The notes under the pieces: model-generated
What the model saw: the letters and a program-made list of their open reading frames with translations, nothing else
The model's database searches: none
Told to the model about the DNA's origin: nothing
Assembly: GCA_002702065.1 (NCBI GenBank)
Contig: NZXX01000009.1
Span: forward strand, 186,001 to 250,000
DNA length: 64,000 nt
Origin: Anaerolineaceae bacterium
GTDB lineage: Bacteria > Chloroflexota > Anaerolineae > Aggregatilineales > Phototrophicaceae
Direction of reading: 5' to 3'
Made by a program: the position numbers and the translations under genes
Shown here: positions 23,910 to 33,533 of the stretch, in pieces
Layout of the letters: every line of letters starts with the position of its first letter
Position numbering within the stretch: the stretch's first letter is position 1

Positions 23910-26117
23910 TTGAGAACAAAAACAGGACTGTTGTTAACGCTGTTAGTTGGGTTGGTCAGTTTCGCCTGTGTGCCTACCGTACCCGTTTCTCCTCAGGTAC
24001 AGGTCGCCGTTACCGTCATCGATGCCGATATGATGAACAATGCGGTTGCGGATGCACTGACAGGCACAGCGTCTTCCAGCGTGGCGCTCACCGAGACAGC
24101 GTTGGCTGACGCCGGAATCACGCTCACCCCAACGGCAAGCCCGACGATCACACCAACGCCACTACCGCCCACGGCGACGACTTACGTTTCGCCCACTTCG
24201 ACCCCCACGCCCCTGCCTACTTTTACGCCATCGCCCACCCTGTTCCCAACCAACACGCCTTCCAGCGATGTCGAGCAAGTGGACGGGCAGATCCGGGTTG
24301 TCCATGCGTGGCGCACGAATAACTCTGTACCGGTCGATGTCTTTATCGACGACATGCCGATTGCATTCGGGCTGAACCTGGGCGAATCGACGCCGTTCAT
24401 TGCCGTCAGCGGGGCGCGGACCGTACGAGTCATGCTGGTCCCACCGGCAACCCGCCAGAATGACCCCATCAATAATACCGAGCTTGTCAACATGCAGGCG
24501 CCACTTATTGATCAACTGGTCGAAGTGACGCCGGGCAGCAGCATTACACTGGCCCTTATTCACACGGGTGAGGATCTGGAAGGGATGGTGATTGAAGAAG
24601 ATATCTCCTCCCTGGAAACCGGGCAGGCACGTTTCACGATCGCGCATGCCAACGGCAACCTGATCCGGGTCGATGCCCTTGAACCGGGCCGCGATATGAC
24701 CCTTGCCCGTAACTTTGCGCCCGGTGACACAATCGGACCATTTGACATGCCGGTGGGCAGCCTGAATATCGAACTGGTCGACACGGAGTCCCCTGAACAG
24801 GTGGTGGTACCAGCCGTCAATGTGGAACTGACCAGCCACACCAACTACCTGCTTCTCTTTATCCCAAGCGTCAACTACCAGCTTCAGACCTTCGCGACCG
24901 AGTTGCTGGTTTTTGAAAGTGGCACGCGCATGTCGCGTACAGATACGCCAATTCAGTTTATCAACGCGGCACCACGTGCTGGCGCGATCAGCATTCTGTA
25001 TAACAACGTTCGCTTTGCGTTGAATCTGCCAGTTGGCGAATCAACCGTTGCACTGCCGATTTCGCGGCAAAGCGGCAGCCTGGTCGTGCTCGATACGCAG
25101 GACCGCGACATCCTGGTCACCAGCCTGGGGCCATGGAACGAAAATGAAGTTCGCGCCGACAAATATGTGGTGATATCCGACCTGCCAGAAGAGCAGATCG
25201 ACCTGCAAGCCGCTCGGCCCACCACTGTCGAAGCGCTCCTGTATGTGAAAGATGCGCCGTCATCGCCGGTTTTGTCCAATATCCGCCTCATTCACGCGCT
25301 GACCGGGGCGACCCAGACACTTGACCTTGAAATTCGGGCGACCAATCCGCGCCAGATCGATAATCCTATTGGCGTACCGCAAGTTGCCGAGACAGACCTG
25401 AGCTGGTCGCGCATCATCCGCAATGTCAGCTTCGGCGAAGCGTCGAATTATGTCACGCGGGCGGCCAATATTTTTGACCTGAGAGTGGTCTTGTCATCCA
25501 GCGGCGGTGTACAGGCGACCTTGCAGCGGCAGGCCATGCTGCCCGGCGGGGTTTATGACCTGCTGGTTGTGCCGGGAACGGGCGTTGGGGCGACCCGTCT
25601 GCTGATGATGGAACCCAGCCCGCAGATCTCTATTCTCGGCTCGCGGCAGGGTGATCCGGAAATCGTCCAGGCAATCGTCAATGCTACCCTGACTGCGGCG
25701 GCACCAGATGAAACCGCAACAGTGAGTGCGCCGCGCTCGCCCACGCCCACGATCTCGCCCGTGCCGACCAATACGCCGCGCCCAACGAATACGCCGCGAG
25801 TCAAACTGCCGTCGGTGCAAGTGGACCCGGCACCACCGGCCACTGTGCGCGAATCATTCATCCTGTTTGGCGAGAATTTCGCGCCAGATTCACGCTATAC
25901 CATCAACCTGGACTCCGAGCCAACGATGTTAAGTGGGCAGGTCAATACACGGGGCGAAATCGCATTGACGGTACAACTGCCATCGAACATTTCACCCGGC
26001 CCCCATGTCGTGCGTGTCTGCGTCGACTGCCGGAGTGGTGGCGCCCAGCAAGAAGCGGTTGCGGCTTTCATTGTGGCTGATCCGCAGATTGCGCCATCGT
26101 CAACGCCACAGCCGTAA
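23910..26117 (+). CDS. Large DUF4397 lipoprotein with IPT-like C-terminus
   Basis: A 735-residue lipoprotein. The TTG at 23910 is the likely start (AGGA eight bases upstream) and yields a lipoprotein signal ending VSFAC (Cys20). A Thr/Pro-rich linker (TPTASPTITPTPLPPTAT and more) follows at about 70-110. Then come DUF4397-type beta modules with the phrases IRVVHAWRTNNSVPVDVFIDD, FTIAHANGNLIRVDALEPG and IQFINAAPRAGAISILYNN. A second Pro/Thr linker precedes a C-terminal module (FILFGENFAPDSRYTINL) like IPT or Ig folds. Probably an exported cell-surface protein. Function unknown. Overlaps the next gene by one base. Confidence 0.8.
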   Translation: MRTKTGLLLTLLVGLVSFACVPTVPVSPQVQVAVTVIDADMMNNAVADALTGTASSSVALTETALADAGITLTPTASPTITPTPLPPTATTYVSPTSTPTPLPTFTPSPTLFPTNTPSSDVEQVDGQIRVVHAWRTNNSVPVDVFIDDMPIAFGLNLGESTPFIAVSGARTVRVMLVPPATRQNDPINNTELVNMQAPLIDQLVEVTPGSSITLALIHTGEDLEGMVIEEDISSLETGQARFTIAHANGNLIRVDALEPGRDMTLARNFAPGDTIGPFDMPVGSLNIELVDTESPEQVVVPAVNVELTSHTNYLLLFIPSVNYQLQTFATELLVFESGTRMSRTDTPIQFINAAPRAGAISILYNNVRFALNLPVGESTVALPISRQSGSLVVLDTQDRDILVTSLGPWNENEVRADKYVVISDLPEEQIDLQAARPTTVEALLYVKDAPSSPVLSNIRLIHALTGATQTLDLEIRATNPRQIDNPIGVPQVAETDLSWSRIIRNVSFGEASNYVTRAANIFDLRVVLSSSGGVQATLQRQAMLPGGVYDLLVVPGTGVGATRLLMMEPSPQISILGSRQGDPEIVQAIVNATLTAAAPDETATVSAPRSPTPTISPVPTNTPRPTNTPRVKLPSVQVDPAPPATVRESFILFGENFAPDSRYTINLDSEPTMLSGQVNTRGEIALTVQLPSNISPGPHVVRVCVDCRSGGAQQEAVAAFIVADPQIAPSSTPQP

Positions 26118-28000
26118 TGAAGGATAAGAAACCCATGCGCAAGGCTTTATTGCTGCTTACGCTGTTTACCATAATCGCTGCTGGCACCGTGCTGGCGCAG
26201 GTCGATCCGCAGGACAACACGCTGGAACTCAGCGGGGAACTGCGGGTGATCAACGCACTGGTCGGGATTGGCCCGGTCGATGTTTATCTGAATGACCGCC
26301 TCATTGGCACACAACTGGCGCCAGAAACCGCAACGCCCTATCTGGCGCTGCCACCGGGGCGCTATATGATTACCGTGTACCCTGCCGGTGCCGACCCGCT
26401 GATCGTGCCAATCGCTGATTTCCTGATAGATTTGCCGACCAATCACAGCAAAACGGCGGTCGTGTATCAGACCCAGTTTGCCACACCGGGCGCAGACACC
26501 GCCAATGATGTCGTCAACGCGCGTCGTCCGGCGCTGGCGCAGTCCGGCCAGATCATGGTGCTGGATGATAATCGCAGTCCGGTGCAGCTGGGTAAAACCC
26601 GCCTGACCGCGCTGCATCTGGCGCCCGGCACCCCCGGCAACCTGAGCATTGCGTATCCATCGCGGGCTTCATTGCTGCACGAAATCAGCCTTGAACAGCC
26701 GTATGGCGATATTGACATCAATGCGGGTGTCTACTCGCTGACGGTGGTTGATGCTGATAGCCCGGAACTGCCGCGTCTGGCATTCGCCGGAGAACAGGTC
26801 TTTCAGGGGAATGTACACTACACCCTCATCATCGTGCCCGATATTCGGCCTTTGCCGGGCGTCACGGTGCCGCTGGTGCGGGAACTGACCAGCCGCCCGC
26901 GCATGTTCGTCGTCAGCGCGCCTGTCCAGCCGACTGATGACAGCATCGAACTGCGGCTGATCCATACCGCGCACAGCACCGCCGTCGTGGATGTGTACAT
27001 CGATAACCGTTTGATCGTGCCGCGCCTGAGTTATGGTCAGTACACCGAATATATCGGTCTGCCCACCTACAGCCACCTGATCGAACTGCGCCGCCGTGAT
27101 GCCGCGCCCGATTCGGAACCGTTGGTGACAGCCGAATTCGACATCACCCAGCGGAACCGCACCCAGCCACACTGGTCGCTGCTGCTGATGAATGCCACCG
27201 GTCAGGAAGTGGCATCGCTGGAGCTGACACAGGTGCAGGAACAGGCGGTAGTCAACACGGGTCCAGCCACCGGCCCTGCCCGGACCTTTAATCTGGGAGA
27301 CAACACGGCCACGCTGGTGCTGCTGCCGGACAACATCGCCCAGACACCGCGCGGTGCGGCACGGGTACGGGTGCTGCATACCATCGACGGCGCGCTGGAA
27401 ATCAGCATGTTCGCCTCCAGCTACCCGCCGGACCCAAGCCTGCCGACACCCACACCGGGTACGGGGCCAACACCGGCACCACAGCCCCCCGTTCGTCTGG
27501 TTGAGCCGGTCCTTTACGGCGCAGAGGCCAACGAAAATGAAGTACCGGCAGGCTTGTATGAAGAACTTGAATTTGTCGCCGGCACCAGCAGCGATATTGT
27601 CAGCCTGACCAACCATCAACTGCTGCCCGGCATGGTTCACACCTTCGTGCTGATCGGCCAGCCATCCGGCGAGCCGCCTATCCGGGCATTGGAAATCCGC
27701 GATTTTGGCCGGGGGCTGCCGCAGGAACGCCTGTATGTCGGAACCATCACCATTATTTCCGATGTCAGCATTGCCAATGTGCGCCGCCAACCCTCCAACG
27801 GGGCTAATGTCGTGATGCAGATCGAAAACGGCACCGAAGTGGAAGTGCTGGGCCGCAACTTTGATGGCACCTGGGTGAAAATCCGGGTTGCGCCACCGGG
27901 CAGCAATATCCCGCAGGATGGGTGGATTTTTGCCCCGCTGATCAATGTCACGCGCCTGGGTGATCCGGTCAACCAGCTTTCGCTGCCACAGGTGAGCTAG
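26117..28000 (+). CDS. Secreted DUF4397 protein with SH3-like C-terminus
   Basis: A 627-residue secreted protein. A signal peptide (RKALLLLTLFTIIAAGTVLAQ) precedes DUF4397 modules (LRVINALVGIGPVDVYLNDRLIG, LRLIHTAHSTAVVDVYIDNRLIV, VRVLHTIDGALEISMFAS), a Pro/Thr linker (PTPTPGTGPTPAPQPP) and a C-terminal bacterial SH3 domain (VSIANVRRQPSNGANVV...DGTWVKIRV...DGWIFAPL). The ATG at 26117 overlaps the previous stop; a start at 26135 with AAGGA ten bases before it would trim six residues and is equally likely. Paralogous in architecture to the upstream gene, with which it is coupled. Confidence 0.8.
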   Translation: MKDKKPMRKALLLLTLFTIIAAGTVLAQVDPQDNTLELSGELRVINALVGIGPVDVYLNDRLIGTQLAPETATPYLALPPGRYMITVYPAGADPLIVPIADFLIDLPTNHSKTAVVYQTQFATPGADTANDVVNARRPALAQSGQIMVLDDNRSPVQLGKTRLTALHLAPGTPGNLSIAYPSRASLLHEISLEQPYGDIDINAGVYSLTVVDADSPELPRLAFAGEQVFQGNVHYTLIIVPDIRPLPGVTVPLVRELTSRPRMFVVSAPVQPTDDSIELRLIHTAHSTAVVDVYIDNRLIVPRLSYGQYTEYIGLPTYSHLIELRRRDAAPDSEPLVTAEFDITQRNRTQPHWSLLLMNATGQEVASLELTQVQEQAVVNTGPATGPARTFNLGDNTATLVLLPDNIAQTPRGAARVRVLHTIDGALEISMFASSYPPDPSLPTPTPGTGPTPAPQPPVRLVEPVLYGAEANENEVPAGLYEELEFVAGTSSDIVSLTNHQLLPGMVHTFVLIGQPSGEPPIRALEIRDFGRGLPQERLYVGTITIISDVSIANVRRQPSNGANVVMQIENGTEVEVLGRNFDGTWVKIRVAPPGSNIPQDGWIFAPLINVTRLGDPVNQLSLPQVS

Positions 28001-28007
28001 GCGCGAG

Positions 28008-29162
28008 ATGATGTCAACCATAGTCGTGAAGCCCGTCGAAAACCGGGAAGAGTATTTTGCTGCCCGAGAACTGGCTGCGCATATCTTTTCGCGCGGCAAT
28101 CTTCCCGATGAAGCGGCGCGTATGGATCGCGCCAACCGTTACCTGAGTCTGCCCGGCTTTGCCTTTGACTGGCATCGTATCGCTCTAAAAGGTGATCAGG
28201 TTGCCGCCCATGTGGTGGCGCTGCCACTGCGGCTGCGTTACGGCAGTGTCGAACTGCGTGTCGGCGGCCTTGGGGCTGTCTGTACCGACCCGGCATGGCG
28301 CAAACAGGGGCTGGCTGCTGCTGTGTTGCAGGACGCGATCCACTATATGCAGGCACGTGGCGATCACATTTCGCTGCTCGACGGTATCCCCGGTTTTTAT
28401 CACCAGTTTGGTTACCATACGGTATGGCCGGGGTCATCGCTGGAATTTTCCGCCGAAGCAGCGGCAGCGTTGGATGCTCCGCTGCAATCGCGTCCGGCAT
28501 CCATTGCGGATGCGCAGGCGATGGGCGACCTGTATGACCGGTGCTGGGGTCATCGTGTGGCCATCGTCCGCAGCCATGCCCTCTGGCACTGGCGGTTGGA
28601 AACCATGCCGCTGCCCAGTATGCGCGTGATTGAGGACCGCACCGGGTGCATGGTGGGTTATTATGTCGGCGCGGATGAAGTCCTGGAGGTTGTGGCCGAA
28701 ACCGAGGCCGCTGCCCTGACGGCGATTGCCGAAATTGGGCGGGCCTATCTGGCGCACAATCGAGAAACGGTCTCGCTGGTGGTGCCGCCGGACGACCGGT
28801 TGGTCTTTACGGCACGCCGCTGGTTAACCACAACCCTGCACACGCGCTATGTCCCAAATGGGCACTGGATGGGGCGTATCGTGGACCCGGTCGGCTTGCG
28901 CGACATCATGCTGCCGGAGATGATGCAGCGGGCCGGGCTGGACGGGCGTGGCCTGATCTTTGATATTCAGCCGGATGCGGTCCATATCGGGCTGCGCGGG
29001 CAGGATTCAACCAACGTCCAGATCGAACCGGGCGATTTTCTGCGGCTGATGTTCGGCACGCTGCCTGCCAGTCAACTGGATTTTCATGCCGACGCCACCC
29101 ACCTGCTGGAGCGTTTGTTTCCGCCTCGCACAGCGATGATCGCCCCCTGGGACTGGTTCTAG
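28008..29162 (+). CDS. Eis-like GNAT acetyltransferase
   Basis: A 384-residue three-part protein of the Eis type. Residues 1-150 hold a GNAT domain with the acetyl-CoA loop VCTDPAWRKQGLAAAVLQ and GIPGFYHQFGYHTV; a second GNAT-like middle part follows (LWHWRLE); the C-terminal ~110 residues resemble the sterol-carrier-like domain (FDIQPDAVHIGLRG, LRLMFGTLPASQL). Eis enzymes acetylate amines including aminoglycosides and protein lysines. Starts eight bases after the DUF4397 gene, so it may be in that operon. Confidence 0.85.
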   Translation: MMSTIVVKPVENREEYFAARELAAHIFSRGNLPDEAARMDRANRYLSLPGFAFDWHRIALKGDQVAAHVVALPLRLRYGSVELRVGGLGAVCTDPAWRKQGLAAAVLQDAIHYMQARGDHISLLDGIPGFYHQFGYHTVWPGSSLEFSAEAAAALDAPLQSRPASIADAQAMGDLYDRCWGHRVAIVRSHALWHWRLETMPLPSMRVIEDRTGCMVGYYVGADEVLEVVAETEAAALTAIAEIGRAYLAHNRETVSLVVPPDDRLVFTARRWLTTTLHTRYVPNGHWMGRIVDPVGLRDIMLPEMMQRAGLDGRGLIFDIQPDAVHIGLRGQDSTNVQIEPGDFLRLMFGTLPASQLDFHADATHLLERLFPPRTAMIAPWDWF

Positions 29163-29217
29163 GACACCACCTTACAGCCACTTACTTCGCTCGCATGAGT
29201 CTGCGTAAGCGACTGAC

Positions 29218-29517
29218 TCACCCCCACAGAGAGGGTAGGTTATCGATCTGCGCCCAGCCCTCGCCGGATGTGACGGTTTGGGTGGTCAGGTCGGTAAAGT
29301 GCTCATCCAGCACGCTGCGTTCCTGCTTGAGAGGTGGTGTGCAGTAGCAGGTTTCTTCCCACATCGCCCAGCCATCCGGCGTAATGCGCGCATCCAGCAG
29401 CACGCGGTTCATCTCGTGGCCGAAGGGTTGCAAGGCGTTAATTTCGCCGCTGTCGAGGCGCTGGCGCAGGGCCTCCAGATTTTCCGGCGGGCGCGCCTTC
29501 ACAAGATAATGGGCCAT
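29218..29517 (-). CDS. Small conserved-looking hypothetical protein
   Basis: A 99-residue soluble protein I do not recognise (MAHYLVKARPPENLEALRQRLDSGEI...CYCTPPLKQERSVLDEHF). AGGAG sits eight bases before the ATG at 29517. The EETCYCTPPLKQER piece, a CxC with charged neighbours, and an alpha-beta-alpha look recall small ferredoxin-like monooxygenase folds, but this is only a resemblance. Upstream is the solute-binding protein on the same strand. Confidence 0.6.
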   Translation of the reverse strand: MAHYLVKARPPENLEALRQRLDSGEINALQPFGHEMNRVLLDARITPDGWAMWEETCYCTPPLKQERSVLDEHFTDLTTQTVTSGEGWAQIDNLPSLWG

Positions 29518-29599
29518 CACAACAACTCCTGACTTGCTGTCGGATGCCCACATCCTAACACAGGGCAATACCCGGTCGATACTGGTCACAGGGACAGGT

Positions 29600-30697
29600 T
29601 TAACGCGCCGTATTGGTAAACCACTGCAACAACGCGGCGGCTTCGGTGCGCGATGGGGCCTGTACCGGCGTGCTTCCAGCCGGTTCCAGCACAATGCCAT
29701 AAGGTGCTGCGGCGGCAAACAACGATGCGGTTTCATCCGGCTCGCTGGTTGGGGGTCGCAAACCATGCGCCACAGCACGGTTCTGCTGTTCCGGCTGCGC
29801 CAGCCAGTCCGCCAGCGCCTGCACTGCCAGCGGCTCGATCTCACTCGCCGGGCTGCGCCATCTTGCCAGCGGAAAATCAAGCTCGAACTGATAAGCGGGA
29901 TAACTGAAAATGAAGCTGTCACCCCCCTCGTCGATCAGACCACGCAGGTTATTGAGCCATTGGCTTTCGGGCAGCAGGGCCATCTCCGCTGTCGAAGGGC
30001 CACGTGTCATCGCGGCGGCGGGGTCTGTGCCCAGTGTCTGAAAATTGGGAACCGCATCGATCATGGGCGCCATCCAGTTACGAAAGGCGCCATCGCGCGT
30101 TGCCCCGCCAGAAATATCGCCGTTTTCGGCATAGGTGGCCGTACCGCTGAACAGCACCGCCAGCCCACTCATGTTCATGTCAGCCTTGGGGAACGCCAGC
30201 TTGAGGAACTGCCAGTTGCGCGGACCACCGGCGCTCGACCAGGCTTCAGCGTCAGCCACCTGCTGCACGGCCTGCCAATCGAACGGCATAGCGCCTTCAT
30301 CCGTCGCTACATCGACCCGACTGGTGTAACCACCCCATACCAGCGGTGTACGTGCCAGCGATGGAATCAGCGGATCAAACCGTTCGGCGTAGGTAACAGA
30401 TGCGCCAGACGACGCCAGCCACGCAGCCGGGTGATTTTCCAATGTAAAATTCGGCGTGTTTTGCCAGATCGCTATATCATCCATCACCGTGACGTTAAAA
30501 CGAATGCGCTGGGTAGCGTTGACCACCGGCTGCGAATCGTTAAAGCGGGCCACCGCATCGCGCAACCAGTCCTCTGCCAGCGGGTTGACCACGACCGTAA
30601 ATTCGGCAGGCGGCTGGTTTTGCAGGAACTGGCTCACGCCGACAACAGCGGCAGCGACCAGCACAAAAATAATCACGATGATGGTTCCGGCTCTCAT
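29600..30697 (-). CDS. Membrane-anchored extracellular solute-binding protein
   Basis: A 365-residue protein with one N-terminal membrane segment (residues 4-26) and a periplasmic-binding-protein fold outside: EFTVVVNPLAEDWLRDAVARFNDSQPVV, AAWLASSGASVTYAERFDPLIPSLARTPLVWGG and QALADWLAQPEQQNRAVAHGLRP fit ABC-type class II binding proteins of the kind fused or linked to von Willebrand A proteins. No permease or ATPase gene lies beside it. Ligand unknown. GGAAG lies six bases before the ATG. Confidence 0.75.
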   Translation of the reverse strand: MRAGTIIVIIFVLVAAAVVGVSQFLQNQPPAEFTVVVNPLAEDWLRDAVARFNDSQPVVNATQRIRFNVTVMDDIAIWQNTPNFTLENHPAAWLASSGASVTYAERFDPLIPSLARTPLVWGGYTSRVDVATDEGAMPFDWQAVQQVADAEAWSSAGGPRNWQFLKLAFPKADMNMSGLAVLFSGTATYAENGDISGGATRDGAFRNWMAPMIDAVPNFQTLGTDPAAAMTRGPSTAEMALLPESQWLNNLRGLIDEGGDSFIFSYPAYQFELDFPLARWRSPASEIEPLAVQALADWLAQPEQQNRAVAHGLRPPTSEPDETASLFAAAAPYGIVLEPAGSTPVQAPSRTEAAALLQWFTNTAR

Positions 30698-30863
30698 AGG
30701 ATTCTTCCATGTGGATAGCGTACTAATCTCTAGTTTACCCCGACCTTCAGCACCACGCTCCCCTAATGATTGAGGATTCCACCAGCGACCATTGCGGTTG
30801 ACATCCGGCAGGCGTTATAGCATCATTCCTCATGCAAATAGATGTTAAAGGCACACTCCTCAT

Positions 30864-32150
30864 ATGATGCACATCCCCCGTAACCGGCTGTTCTGGGCGG
30901 TCTCGCTGGGACACTTTATCAACGACACCTTCATGAGCATGGCGACCGTTCTGCTGGCATTCATCAGTGTCAATATTCTGCCGCTGAGCAAAGGGCAGAT
31001 CGGCGTCATTCTGGGCATTTCGGCGCTGGTGGGTTCGCTCACGCAGCCGGTGTTTGGCCTGCTGGCAGACCGCAATGGCGGGCGCTGGCTGGGGGCCGGG
31101 GGTGTAACCTGGACCGTGGGCGTGTTTACCCTGGCGATGCTGGCGGCAGAAAGTGGCATCCTGCCCCTGATGGTCCTCGCCTTTGTGGTGCCGGCAGTGG
31201 GCAGCGGCGCGTTCCACCCTGTTGGGTCGAAATATGCCGCCGAAAGTGACAAAACCCATGCGGCCAGCAACATGTCCTACTTTTTCCTGATGGGGCAGCT
31301 GGGGCTGGCGCTGGGCCCGGCGCTGGCAGGCCGCCTGCTGGACCATGCCGCGACGTTTAACTATGTCTTTACCGACCCGCTCGGCCCGGCCTTCAAGGGA
31401 ACGCTGACCGAACATGGCACCCTGTCGCCTGTGCTGCTCGTCGGGCTGGTGGCGCTGCCGGTCATCGGGTTGATGTTCCTCAGCATTCCGGGCAACCGCA
31501 AACACCGGCAGCAAAAAGCCATCGAAGACGCCCTGCCCAAATCCGCTTCGCCATCCGCCACCATTCCGCTGCTGGCCTTCGCCGTTCTGATCTCGATGGT
31601 GACACTGCGCAGCCTCGCCCAGCCCGGCGTGGTCAATTTTATTCCCGTGTTGTTCCAGGACAAAGGCTGGAGCCCGGCGGAATATGGCCTGATCACCAGT
31701 TCATTCTGGGTCGGGTCGGGCATCGCGGGCGTGTTGTTCGGCAACCTTGCCGATCACTTTGACCGCCGCTGGATTATCGGCATCAGCATGATGGCGTCTG
31801 CCCCGGCGTTTTTCTTCCTGCCGGCGGTTGATGGCGCGCTGGCATTCGTGCTGGCGATTGCTGCGGGGGCACTCAGCGGTGCCTCGCACAGCATCATCGT
31901 GGTGCTGGCGCAGGACCTGCTGCCGGGCAGCCGGGCGTTGGCCTCCGGCCTGATTCTGGGCCTCATCTTTGGCATGGGGGCGCTCGGCAATTTCCTGATC
32001 GGCTGGATGGCGGAAACCATCGGACTGCCGGTCGCGTTTCAGGTGGTGGCCGGGGCGATCGTGGTCGCCAGTCTGCTGGCACTGGCCCTGCCCAAACAGC
32101 AGCGCGAAACGGTTGAACTGGTTTCCGAACCCATGCCAACACGCGCCTGA
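30864..32150 (+). CDS. MFS transporter, fosmidomycin-resistance (Fsr)-like
   Basis: A 428-residue permease with about 12 membrane segments. The N-terminus GHFINDTFMSMATVLLAF, the motif LTQPVFGLLADRNGGRWL and AVGSGAFHPVGSKYA match Fsr-type MFS exporters, which pump out fosmidomycin and other small acids. The substrate here is unknown. It is flanked by a divergent binding protein gene and by coaE downstream. Confidence 0.85.
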   Translation: MMHIPRNRLFWAVSLGHFINDTFMSMATVLLAFISVNILPLSKGQIGVILGISALVGSLTQPVFGLLADRNGGRWLGAGGVTWTVGVFTLAMLAAESGILPLMVLAFVVPAVGSGAFHPVGSKYAAESDKTHAASNMSYFFLMGQLGLALGPALAGRLLDHAATFNYVFTDPLGPAFKGTLTEHGTLSPVLLVGLVALPVIGLMFLSIPGNRKHRQQKAIEDALPKSASPSATIPLLAFAVLISMVTLRSLAQPGVVNFIPVLFQDKGWSPAEYGLITSSFWVGSGIAGVLFGNLADHFDRRWIIGISMMASAPAFFFLPAVDGALAFVLAIAAGALSGASHSIIVVLAQDLLPGSRALASGLILGLIFGMGALGNFLIGWMAETIGLPVAFQVVAGAIVVASLLALALPKQQRETVELVSEPMPTRA

Positions 32151-32177
32151 CCATTAAGATAATTCACACAATTTGGT

Positions 32178-32207
32178 TTGCCGTTTGAAATAAATTCAGG
32201 CTACAAT
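32178..32207 (+). promoter_or_regulatory. Candidate promoter for coaE
   Basis: TTGCCG (32178-32183), an 18-base spacer and TACAAT (32202-32207), 64 bases before the GTG start. Each hexamer matches the consensus at four or five positions. Confidence 0.4.
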
Positions 32208-32270
32208 AAGAAATAATAGTCTGAACTCATTGTCCATTATTCGGGCAGTACATTATCTGGAGGTGCCACC

Positions 32271-33455
32271 GTGAGTCGTTGGCCCAACAAATACGTGATT
32301 GGCCTCACGGGAAACATTGCTGTCGGCAAAAGTGTCGTGCGGCAAATGCTGCAACACCTCGGCGCATATACAATTGATGCCGACGGATTAACCCATCAGG
32401 CGATGCAGCCGGGCGCACCTGCATACAAACCTGTTGTCGAAACCTTCGGGCAGTTTATCCTGGGGCCAGACAAACGTATTAACCGGGCATTACTGGGGCA
32501 GATCGTATTTTCCAACCCGGTGGCGCTGGAAAAGCTGGAATCGATTGTGCACCCCATTGTACGGCAGGCGATTGGCACCCTGGTGTCACGTTCCAAGCAA
32601 CGCGTGGTCGTCATCGAGGCCATCAAGCTGCTGGAAGGCGGACTGGCAGAGACGGTGGATGCGGTGTGGGTTGTCGACGCGACGCCCGAAACGCAGATCA
32701 AACGGCTGATGCAAAAACGCAAATTAGCCGAAGCCGACGCACGTCAGCGCGTGACGGTGCAAAACCCACAGGCGGACAAGCTCGCGCGGGCCACTGTGAT
32801 CATCAACAATGACGGCAATGTTGAGGAAACCTGGAAGCAGGTACAGGACGCCTGGAGCCAGGTGCGTCAGGCCGTAACCAACCAGCCTGCTGCTGCCGCC
32901 GCACCAGCACCCGCCACGCCCAAACCCGCCGGTGCGCCACTCGCCAAAGATATTCAGGTACAGGTTAAACGCGGCATGCCGGGCAACGCCGAAGCCATTG
33001 CCAATTTCATCAGCAGCGTCAGCGACCATCAGGTATCGCGCATGGATATCATGCTGGCATTCGGCCAGAAAAGTTACCTGCTGGCCCAGGATCAAAACGG
33101 CAATCAGGTTGGCGTCATCGGCTGGCAGGTCGAAAACCTGATCACCCGTACCGACGAGTTCTACCTGCGGCCCGATGCCCCGCCCAAACCCATCATCGCA
33201 GCGCTGATCGCGGCGATTGAGGAAGCGTCGACGGACCTGCAAAGTGAGGTAAGTTTTATCTTCCTGCCCACCAACACCACCGATGCGGTTGTCCAGCCGT
33301 TTCTCAATCACGGCTACGAAGTGACGACCGTCAAGGACATCAAGATCCCTGCCTGGCGGGAAGCCGTGCAGGAAATCGTCAACACATCCAATGAAGCCGG
33401 GTTCCGCATTCTGACCCGTAAACTGCGTGAAGACCGCGTATTACAACCGCTTTAG
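32271..33455 (+). CDS. coaE: Dephospho-CoA kinase fused to a GNAT-like domain
   Basis: A 394-residue fusion. Residues 1-200 are dephospho-CoA kinase, the last step of CoA synthesis: P-loop IGLTGNIAVGKSVV, YTIDADGLTHQ, ALEKLESIVHPIV and VVIEAIKLLEGG. An Ala/Pro linker (residues about 204-225) leads to a C-terminal domain with acetyltransferase-like features (GMPGNAEAIANFIS, NQVGVIGWQVENL, DEFYLRPDAPPKPIIAAL, FLNHGYEVTTV). The usual CoaE is about 200 residues. The GTG start has GGAGG seven bases upstream. A strong terminator follows, so it is monocistronic or the end of its operon. Confidence 0.9.
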   Translation: MSRWPNKYVIGLTGNIAVGKSVVRQMLQHLGAYTIDADGLTHQAMQPGAPAYKPVVETFGQFILGPDKRINRALLGQIVFSNPVALEKLESIVHPIVRQAIGTLVSRSKQRVVVIEAIKLLEGGLAETVDAVWVVDATPETQIKRLMQKRKLAEADARQRVTVQNPQADKLARATVIINNDGNVEETWKQVQDAWSQVRQAVTNQPAAAAAPAPATPKPAGAPLAKDIQVQVKRGMPGNAEAIANFISSVSDHQVSRMDIMLAFGQKSYLLAQDQNGNQVGVIGWQVENLITRTDEFYLRPDAPPKPIIAALIAAIEEASTDLQSEVSFIFLPTNTTDAVVQPFLNHGYEVTTVKDIKIPAWREAVQEIVNTSNEAGFRILTRKLREDRVLQPL

Positions 33456-33480
33456 CCCTTCAGGCTCAGCCTTGTAAGTT

Positions 33481-33519
33481 ACCAGCAGGCGCTTTATCAT
33501 GTTGCCTGCTGGTTTTGTT
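33481..33519 (+). terminator. Intrinsic terminator of coaE
   Basis: ACCAGCAGGC (33481-33490) pairs with GCCTGCTGGT (33504-33513), followed by TTTTGTT. Confidence 0.9.
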
Positions 33520-33533
33520 GCAGGTAGAAAACT

